Assembly: GCF_028473745.1 (NCBI RefSeq)
Contig: NZ_CP101137.1
Location: 558,001 to 622,000 of the forward strand
Length of the DNA stretch: 64,000 nucleotides
DNA from: Streptomyces sp. M92
GTDB lineage: Bacteria > Actinomycetota > Actinomycetes > Streptomycetales > Streptomycetaceae
Direction: 5' to 3'
The position numbers and the translations under genes are program-made. The notes under the pieces are model-generated. The model saw only the letters and a program-made list of their open reading frames with translations. It had not been told where the DNA came from and did no database searches. Shown here piece after piece: positions 58,394 to 64,000 of this stretch. Every line of letters starts with the position of its first letter. Position 1 is the stretch's first letter.

Positions 58394-58617
58394 AGGACGA
58401 GTGGACAGCCTACATGGCACAGGGCGCTGCCCGGCAATCGCGGCTGGCGCCGGCCTCCCGCCTCTCCCGGCCGGGGGTTAACCCCACCCCCGATCCGGGA
58501 GTGGTCCGGATCCCGGCTGGGCTCCCCGCTCCATACGCTCGAAGAGCCTCGCCGCGCCGGGCCCCGCTCCGCGGACCCACCCGCGGCACCTCGCCGTCCG
58601 TCCTTGGGGGAGCCGTC

Positions 58618-59400
58618 ATGTCCCGCCGTATCCTTCCGGCCCGCGCGTCGGTCCGCGCGCTCGCCGCCGCCGGTACCGTCGCCGTCCTCGTCGCGGGCCT
58701 CGGTGCCTGTACCTCCGCGGAGGACGACAAGGACCCTGACCACCGCACCTTCACCTTCCGGGGCGACACCCTCACCATCGACGCCGACGACTCCGGTCTG
58801 GAGGTCGTCGCCGCCGACGGCAATGCCGCCGGCAAGGTCGAGGTGACGCGGTGGTTCCAGGGCTCGGTCGTCCTCGGCTCCGACCCCGAGGTCACCTGGA
58901 GCATGGACGGCGACCGGCTCAAGCTCCGTACACACTGCTCGGGCGTGGTCGCCGACTGTGCCAGCAAGCACCGCGTGGAAGTGCCGCGCGGTGTCGCCGT
59001 CAAGGTGGAGTCCGATGACGGCAGCGTACGGGCGCAGGGCTTCCGGGACGCGCTGGAGATCCGTACGGCGGACGGGTCCGTCCGCGTCAGTGACACCACC
59101 GGGCCGCTGGAACTGCACAGCGACGACGGATCGCTGCGCGCGGAAGTCTCCTCGCGCCGCGTCGAGGCGTCCACCAAGGACGGCTCGGTCCGCCTCGATC
59201 TGCGCGCCGTCCCGGACCTGGTGGAGACCCGCAGCGACGACGGGTCCGTGAGCGTCACCCTGCCCCGCGATACGTACAAGGTGTCCGCCGAGAGCGACGA
59301 CGGTTCGGTCGACGTGTCCGTGCCCCGGGAGGACACCAGCGCCCACGTGGTGAACGCGCGGACCCAGGACGGCAAAGTCACGGTCCGAACCGCGAACTGA
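58618..59400 (+). CDS. DUF4097 lipoprotein, beta-helix repeats
   Basis: A 260-residue lipoprotein. The signal is SVRALAAAGTVAVLVAGLGA CT with lipobox Cys at residue 31. The mature part has repeated short strands, each ending DDGS or similar (VESDDGSVRAQGF; LHSDDGSLRAEV; TRSDDGSVSVTL; AESDDGSVDVSV), the DUF4097 pattern predicted to form a right-handed beta-helix. Role unknown; likely on the outer surface. ATG 58618; leader 58394-58617 holds a GGGGTTAACCCC palindrome (58474-58485). Confidence 0.88.
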   Translation: MSRRILPARASVRALAAAGTVAVLVAGLGACTSAEDDKDPDHRTFTFRGDTLTIDADDSGLEVVAADGNAAGKVEVTRWFQGSVVLGSDPEVTWSMDGDRLKLRTHCSGVVADCASKHRVEVPRGVAVKVESDDGSVRAQGFRDALEIRTADGSVRVSDTTGPLELHSDDGSLRAEVSSRRVEASTKDGSVRLDLRAVPDLVETRSDDGSVSVTLPRDTYKVSAESDDGSVDVSVPREDTSAHVVNARTQDGKVTVRTAN

Positions 59401-59471
59401 CCGGCCCGTGTGTTCGTCCCTAACGGGTGGGAGAATGAACCCGGGCAGGACGGACGACACGGGAGAGGGAT

Positions 59472-60878
59472 GTGACGGCGACACCATCGCAGCCGAACTC
59501 GCCGATGGTGCCGCGTGCGCGGCACCTGCCTCACCACTCCGCCCGCCGCCGCACACCCGCCACGGTCCGTGACGTGCTCACCCTCGCGGGCCTGCCCGTT
59601 CTGGTCGTGCTCGCGCTGCCCGCCGCGTTCGCCGGAGGCGGCACGCGCCGCTGGTTCGGCGGGCGGGCCGAGAGTCAGCGGGCCGAGGCACAGGCAGCGA
59701 AGGACGACGCCGCGGCGGCCTTCTACGAGCTGGACACCGCGCAGCGGGACCTGCGGATCTCGGTGGAGACGATCGCGGCCGTCGACTCCTCCCCCGCCGC
59801 CCGGCGCGCGGTCGGCGACTTCGAGGCGCTCGGCCGGCGCATCGACGAGGTCAGCCACCAGTACATCAACGCCGTCGACTCCCACGACCTGGACCGGGAC
59901 GACCTGGAGGCCTCGGCCGCCTCCCGCGCCCGCACCGATCTGACCGCCGCCAGGACCGAGCTCGGCCGCGTCAAACAGGAGCTGGACCGCTTCGCCCAAG
60001 GACTCGGCCCCCTGCTCGGCAAGGCCGAGACCCAACTGGCCCGGCTGGCGCCCGCCGTCGAGCGGGCCCGGCAGGCCCTGCTCGCCGCCTCCGACGCCCT
60101 GGACACCGCACGCGAGTCCCGGCTGAACGCGGACGACCTCGCCGCCCGGCTCGCCGCCCTGGGCCCGGAGCTGACCCGGCTGAGCCAGGGCGCCGGACAG
60201 CACGGCGTGCCCCAGACCCTGGATCGGGCCGAGCGGGTCACCCGGGAGGCCGAGTCGGTCCGCGCGGAAGCCGAGCGGCTGCCCGAACGAGCCGCCGAGA
60301 CCGGCCACCGGCTGGTCTCCCTGCGCACCCGCGCCCAGGCTCTGACCACCCGAACCGAGCAGGTCGAACCGGTACTGAGCGAGCTGCGACGACGCTTCAC
60401 CGCCGCCTGCTGGCAGGACCTGCAGCAGGTGCCCGACCAGGCCGCCGAGTCGGTCCGGCAGGCCGAACGGAAACTGGCCGAGGCCCAGCGCGCCCGCGAC
60501 GAACAGCGCTGGCCGGACGCCACCGCCCTCCTGTCGACGGTACGGGCGCTGCTGAACGCGACCGACGAGGCGGTCTCGGCCGCCGGCGACCGCCTGCGGC
60601 AGCTGAACGCCGTGCAGAAGGACCCTCAGCAGGAGATCGAACGCACCCGTTTCGCCATCCGGGACGCCCAGCGCCTGGCCATGGCCGGCCGCAACACCCC
60701 GGACCCCCGTCACGCGCGCCCGCTGGACGACGCCGTGGCGCGGCTGGAACGGGCGATCACCACGCTGGAGGGCCGGCACCCCGACTACTGGCACTTCCTC
60801 ACGGAGACCGAGGAGGTCCGGCAGACGGTGGCCCATGTGGTCTCCCAGATCCGTGAGGAGCGCGGCGCCGGTCACTGA
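59472..60878 (+). CDS. Membrane-anchored long coiled-coil protein
   Basis: A 468-residue protein: one N-terminal membrane segment (LAGLPVLVVLALPAAFAGGG, about residues 38-57) followed by almost 400 residues of heptad-like helix (AESQRAEAQAAKDDAAAAF; RLAPAVERARQALLAASDAL; AERVTREAESVRAEAERLP), with almost no Cys or Gly. It looks like a structural or scaffold protein at the membrane, of the kind often seen near wall-related genes. No family recognised. Start GTG 59472; 71 bp after the DUF4097 lipoprotein, so co-transcription is possible. Confidence 0.8.
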   Translation: MTATPSQPNSPMVPRARHLPHHSARRRTPATVRDVLTLAGLPVLVVLALPAAFAGGGTRRWFGGRAESQRAEAQAAKDDAAAAFYELDTAQRDLRISVETIAAVDSSPAARRAVGDFEALGRRIDEVSHQYINAVDSHDLDRDDLEASAASRARTDLTAARTELGRVKQELDRFAQGLGPLLGKAETQLARLAPAVERARQALLAASDALDTARESRLNADDLAARLAALGPELTRLSQGAGQHGVPQTLDRAERVTREAESVRAEAERLPERAAETGHRLVSLRTRAQALTTRTEQVEPVLSELRRRFTAACWQDLQQVPDQAAESVRQAERKLAEAQRARDEQRWPDATALLSTVRALLNATDEAVSAAGDRLRQLNAVQKDPQQEIERTRFAIRDAQRLAMAGRNTPDPRHARPLDDAVARLERAITTLEGRHPDYWHFLTETEEVRQTVAHVVSQIREERGAGH

Positions 60879-60975
60879 TCACCGACCGGCCGTCGGTGAC
60901 CGTGCACGGCTCCTCCCGACCGGTTTTCCGGCTTCACCCGCCGACGCCTGCCGCCCGGCCGGTTAACCTGTGCCC

Positions 60976-61200
60976 ATGCCTCGCTACGAGTACCGCTGCC
61001 GGAGCTGCGGCGACACCTTCGAACTGAGCCGTCCCATGGCCGAGTCCTCCGCTCCCGCCGCCTGCCCGGCGGGCCACGACGACACGGTGAAGCTGCTGTC
61101 GACGGTCGCGGTCGGCGGCTCCTCCACCGGGTCCGCTCCCGCCCCCGCGCCGGGTGGCGGAGGCGGTGGCGGCTGCTGCGGCGGAGGCTGCTGCGGCTGA
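60976..61200 (+). CDS. FmdB-family zinc-ribbon protein
   Basis: A 74-residue protein. The N-terminal MPRYEYRCRSCGDTFELSRP is the FmdB (CxxCG) ribbon, with a third zinc site in ACPAGHDD. The C-terminus is a Gly/Cys-rich tail (GGGGGCCGGGCCG) that may bind metal. FmdB proteins are suggested transcription-linked regulators; function is not settled. ATG 60976 rather than GTG 60970. Confidence 0.9.
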   Translation: MPRYEYRCRSCGDTFELSRPMAESSAPAACPAGHDDTVKLLSTVAVGGSSTGSAPAPAPGGGGGGGCCGGGCCG

Positions 61201-61289
61201 CCGGGCGGATCGCGCCTTCCGGCGCGTGTCTGGGCCGCCACCCCGCGAGCTGCCGGAGGCAGCCCGGTTCGGCTTCCCGTCGGCCTCCC

Positions 61290-61934
61290 TCAGCTGCCCA
61301 GGTAGCGCAGCACGGCCAGCACTCTGCGTGAATAGCCCTCCCCTCCGGTCAGTTCCAGCTTGTCGAAGATCGCGTTGGTGTGTTTCTCCACCGCGCTCTG
61401 CGAGATGTGCAGCCGCCGCGCGATCGCCGCGTTGGTGTGCCCCTGCGCCATCTCGGCCAGCACGTCCCGCTCCCGCGCGGTGAGCCGGGCGAGCAGGTCG
61501 GTGTGGGTCGTGCGGCCCAGCAGCTGCCGGACGACCTCCGGGTCGAAGGCCGCGCGTCCGGCGGCCACCCGCTCCAGCGCGTCCAGGAACTCGTCGATCT
61601 GGACCACGCGGTCCTTCAGCAGATACCCCACACCTTCGGTATCGCCGGTCAGCAGCTCCGTCGCGTACCGCTTCTCGACGTACTGGGAGAGCACCAGGAC
61701 CCCCACTCCGGGCCAGCGCTCGCGTATCTCCAGTGCGGCGCGCAGGCCCTCGTCCGTGTGCGTGGGCGGCATCCGGACATCTGCGACGACCACGTCCGGC
61801 GGATCCTCGGCGACCGCCTTCAGCAGCAGCTCGGCGTTGCCCACGGCCGCGAGCACCTGGTGTCCTTCCTCCATCAGCAGCCGCACCAGGCCCTCCCTCA
61901 GCAGGGTCGAGTCCTCGGCGAGGATCAGCCGCAT
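61290..61934 (-). CDS. NarL/LuxR-type response regulator
   Basis: A 214-residue regulator. Receiver: LILAEDSTLLREGL (acidic pocket), VVVADVRMPPTHTDEG with the phosphoacceptor Asp near residue 51, and LLKDRV with the conserved Lys near 108. DNA-binding domain: LTARERDVLAEMAQGHTNAA then LHISQSAVEKHTNAIFDKL (LuxR). It overlaps the kinase gene by 10 bp, so the pair is co-expressed. Targets unknown; the DedA gene is divergent beyond the kinase. Confidence 0.93.
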   Translation of the reverse strand: MRLILAEDSTLLREGLVRLLMEEGHQVLAAVGNAELLLKAVAEDPPDVVVADVRMPPTHTDEGLRAALEIRERWPGVGVLVLSQYVEKRYATELLTGDTEGVGYLLKDRVVQIDEFLDALERVAAGRAAFDPEVVRQLLGRTTHTDLLARLTARERDVLAEMAQGHTNAAIARRLHISQSAVEKHTNAIFDKLELTGGEGYSRRVLAVLRYLGS

Positions 61935-63067
61935 GGCAGCTCCGCGGCCACGAGGGTGGGACCGCCCGGCGGGCTGACCACGCTGAGGCTGCCGTCGAGG
62001 GCCGCGACACGTCGGGCGAGCCCGAACAGTCCGCTGCCCGCGGCGTTCGCCCCGCCGCAGCCGTCGTCCTGGACGCTCACGTACATCCGTTGCTCCTCAG
62101 CTCTGACAGCGACGCTTATCCGGGTGGGCGCCGCGTGCTTGACGGCGTTCGTGACAGCCTCGCAGACGACGAAGTAGGCGACGGTCGCCACGGCCTGCTC
62201 GGGTTCCTCGGCCACGTCGTACTCCACCCCCACCGGCACGGACGCCCGCTCGGCGACCGTCTCCAGGGCCGCGCGCAGCCCCGCCTCGTCCAACGTGGTC
62301 GGGTAGATCCGCCAGGCCACCTCGCGCAGCTCGTCCAGGGCGCGGCGGCTCTCGTCATGGGCCTGGGCCAGGAGCCGGTTGCGCCGGTCGGCGTCCTGAC
62401 TGCGGCGGGCACGGCCGAGCAGCATGCCGAGTGCGACGAGGCGTTGTTGCACGCCGTCGTGCAGGTCACGTTCGATGCGGCGCCGTTCGTCGTTCACCGC
62501 GTCGACCACGGCCGCGCGGCTGGCGGACAGCTCGGCGATGCGCCGCTCCAGCTCCTCCTGGTGGCGGGGGCCGAGGAAGTGGCGCGCCAGCTGCCCCTCC
62601 AGTCCCACCACGCCGAATATTCCCTGCACGGCGAGGAACACGAGGAAGAAGCCGCCCAGGCTGCCGAGGACGAACGAACCGGGGTTGCGTATGCCGTCCA
62701 GCAGGAACCAGCCGTACATCCCGAAGGTGCCGTACCCGAGGCCGATCGCGGCCGTCAGCATCACCACGCCGCCCAGGACTCCCAGGGCCCAGTGGCAGGC
62801 CACGTACCGCAGGGCCCGCACGTCCTCGTGCGCGGGTGTGATGCGGAGGTCCAGCCACATCGCCAGCCGGGCCCGCTCCAGTCCCGCCAGTGTCCGCGCG
62901 CCCGCGAGGACCGGGCGGAGTACCGCACGGCGGGCGGTGGGCCAGGCGGCCACCGGCAGAAGTGCCGCGCCGGCCAGCAGGGCGAAGAGCAGCTCGACGG
63001 CGGCCGTGGCGGTCCCCATGATCAGGCCCACCCCGCACCGCACTACTCGTCGCGCCATGTTTCGCAT
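61925..63067 (-). CDS. Sensor histidine kinase, membrane-bound
   Basis: A 380-residue kinase with four to five hydrophobic segments in residues 10-180 (LLFALLAGAALLPVAAW; HWALGVLGGVVMLTAAIGLG; LGSLGGFFLVFLAVQGIFG). The dimerisation helix is NDERRRIERDLHDGVQQRLV with the phospho-His at about residue 212, and the ATPase domain has CEAVTNAVKHAAPTRISVA (N-box) and GSGLFGLARRVAALDGSLSV (G-box). This is the NarX/DesK class. ATG 63067 or 63058. Partner of the overlapping response regulator; its promoter faces the DedA gene. Confidence 0.92.
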   Translation of the reverse strand: MRNMARRVVRCGVGLIMGTATAAVELLFALLAGAALLPVAAWPTARRAVLRPVLAGARTLAGLERARLAMWLDLRITPAHEDVRALRYVACHWALGVLGGVVMLTAAIGLGYGTFGMYGWFLLDGIRNPGSFVLGSLGGFFLVFLAVQGIFGVVGLEGQLARHFLGPRHQEELERRIAELSASRAAVVDAVNDERRRIERDLHDGVQQRLVALGMLLGRARRSQDADRRNRLLAQAHDESRRALDELREVAWRIYPTTLDEAGLRAALETVAERASVPVGVEYDVAEEPEQAVATVAYFVVCEAVTNAVKHAAPTRISVAVRAEEQRMYVSVQDDGCGGANAAGSGLFGLARRVAALDGSLSVVSPPGGPTLVAAELPCG

Positions 63068-63199
63068 GATCGCGAGGCTAGTCGGGCGCCTGCACGGCGC
63101 ACACTGTGGAAAACCGCAATGTCCGCCTGCGGTACACCGCACACGATCGTGCGGACTTCCTCAGCCTCCCTTCAGCTGCGATTTTCTAGCGTGGTCGGC

Positions 63200-64000
63200 A
63201 TGACAGCCATCGCAGCGCAGACGGCCGCGGACAGCGGTGCCGCACCGCAGTGGATCAACGACCTCATGGACGCGCTCGGCGCACCGGGCGCGGGTCTGGC
63301 CATCGCTCTGGAGAACCTCTTTCCTCCCCTGCCGAGCGAAGTGATCCTGCCCCTCGCCGGGTTCGCGGCGAGCTCCGGCCGGATGAACCTGATCGCCGTC
63401 CTGCTGTGGACGACGGCGGGTTCGGTCATCGGCGCGCTCGCCCTGTACGGGGTCGGCGCCCTGCTCGGCCGGGATCGCACGGTGGCGATAGCGGGCAAGC
63501 TGCCGCTGGTGAAGGTGTCGGACATAGAGAAGACGGAGGCGTGGTTCCAGAAGCACGGGACCAAGGCGGTCTTCTTCGGCCGGATGATCCCCATCTTCCG
63601 GAGTCTGATCTCCGTGCCGGCGGGCGTGGAGAGGATGCGGCTGCCCGTCTTCCTCACTCTGACCACGCTGGGCAGCGCGATCTGGAACACGGTGTTCGTA
63701 CTCGCGGGCTACGCCCTGGGTGACAACTGGTCCGAGGTGTCGGACATCGCCTCCACCTATTCGAAGGTGATCCTCGCGCTTGCCGCCCTGGCGCTGCTGG
63801 TCTTCATCGGCATGCGTCTGATGCGGCCCGGCGGCGGACAGCGCAGGCGGGGCCGCGGACGCGACGCAGGACGGGAGATACGTCCGCCGGCCGACGACGA
63901 CGGCCACCCCGGCACCGGAGGTGGTGCCGGGGGCCGTGACGGCGGCGTCAGCGAGCCGGATCCGCCGCGCGGAGGAACTCCCGGAGAATCCGCTCACCGG
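63200..64000 (+). CDS. DedA-family membrane protein, cut by the right edge
   Basis: The open frame runs from ATG 63200 past the window end (267 codons visible, no stop). It is a DedA protein: LENLFPPLPSEVILPLAGFA (re-entrant helix, about residue 38), SVIGALALYGVGALLGRD and GRMIPIFRSLISVPAGVERM (the conserved GR-x-x-P-x-x-R-S-x-x-S-x-x-AG segment, about residue 127). After the last membrane helix comes a basic, then Gly/Asp/Pro-rich, cytoplasmic tail that continues beyond the edge. DedA proteins serve lipid or undecaprenyl-phosphate translocation. Divergent from the histidine kinase. Confidence 0.93.
   Translation, partial: MTAIAAQTAADSGAAPQWINDLMDALGAPGAGLAIALENLFPPLPSEVILPLAGFAASSGRMNLIAVLLWTTAGSVIGALALYGVGALLGRDRTVAIAGKLPLVKVSDIEKTEAWFQKHGTKAVFFGRMIPIFRSLISVPAGVERMRLPVFLTLTTLGSAIWNTVFVLAGYALGDNWSEVSDIASTYSKVILALAALALLVFIGMRLMRPGGGQRRRGRGRDAGREIRPPADDDGHPGTGGGAGGRDGGVSEPDPPRGGTPGESAHR

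Overview
The window is chromosomal DNA of a Streptomyces-type actinomycete. The evidence is very high GC in the third codon position, frequent GTG starts, an actinobacterial RNase P RNA, a DUF397/XRE/ATPase regulatory trio, several Tat or Sec secreted proteins, and a run of genes (KDPG aldolase, RNase H-phosphatase fusion, zinc-ribbon protein, NIF3, then an SCO2322-family protein) that from memory matches S. coelicolor around SCO2297-SCO2325. Both ends cut genes: a membrane protein at the left edge and a DedA protein at the right edge. Layout from left to right: 1-7.7 kb holds housekeeping genes (rnpB, a MerR regulator, yaaA, eda, and the leftward operon NIF3 / zinc-ribbon coiled coil / RNase HI-acid phosphatase). 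7.9-20.9 kb holds a MaoC hydratase, an ABC-2 exporter with its own histidine kinase and response regulator, two divergent MFS pumps (one with an extra C-terminal carboxypeptidase-regulatory-like domain), a methyltransferase, a cell-wall amidase and small membrane proteins. 20.9-25 kb holds a leftward glycosyltransferase / methyltransferase / alpha-toroid operon divergent from a KstR-like TetR repressor, with a perfect KstR-consensus operator between them; the 3' end of the repressor gene is duplicated in tandem. 25.3-31.1 kb is a cobalamin-riboswitch operon: two secreted, membrane-anchored proteins (an alpha/alpha-toroid protein and an SCO2322-family protein) followed by the T, fused A-A' and S parts of an ECF transporter. 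The two surface proteins look like the separated alpha and beta domains of transcobalamin/intrinsic factor, so I read this operon as a vitamin B12 capture and uptake system. 31.3-33.7 kb holds a transglycosylase-like protein, a frameshifted antitoxin remnant, a VanX-type dipeptidase and a decayed MFS gene. 33.7-37.4 kb is a GlxA-type regulator divergent from two tandem isochorismatase-like hydrolases (one cytoplasmic, one lipoprotein) and a Tat-exported protein of unknown function. 37.4-39 kb is the ATPase/XRE/DUF397 trio. 39-46 kb holds membrane glycosyltransferase-like proteins, a ProP-type symporter and an O-methyltransferase. 46-64 kb is mostly single conserved genes: FHA, DUF1992, PG-binding protein, HAD phosphatase, a GDT1-type cation exporter under a yybP-ykoY manganese riboswitch, secreted HNH nuclease, PhoD phosphatase, DoxX, DedA, tRNA-Val(UAC), a DUF4097 lipoprotein, a coiled-coil protein, FmdB zinc ribbon, a DesK/DesR-like two-component pair and another DedA. 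A striking property of the window is the number of independent short tandem expansions: in the RNase H linker, the tetR 3' end (237-bp period), DUF397 (72-bp), the intergenic array at 50.2 kb (107-bp), and 20-, 15- and 7/8-bp repeats at 53.2, 58.1 and 56.8 kb.
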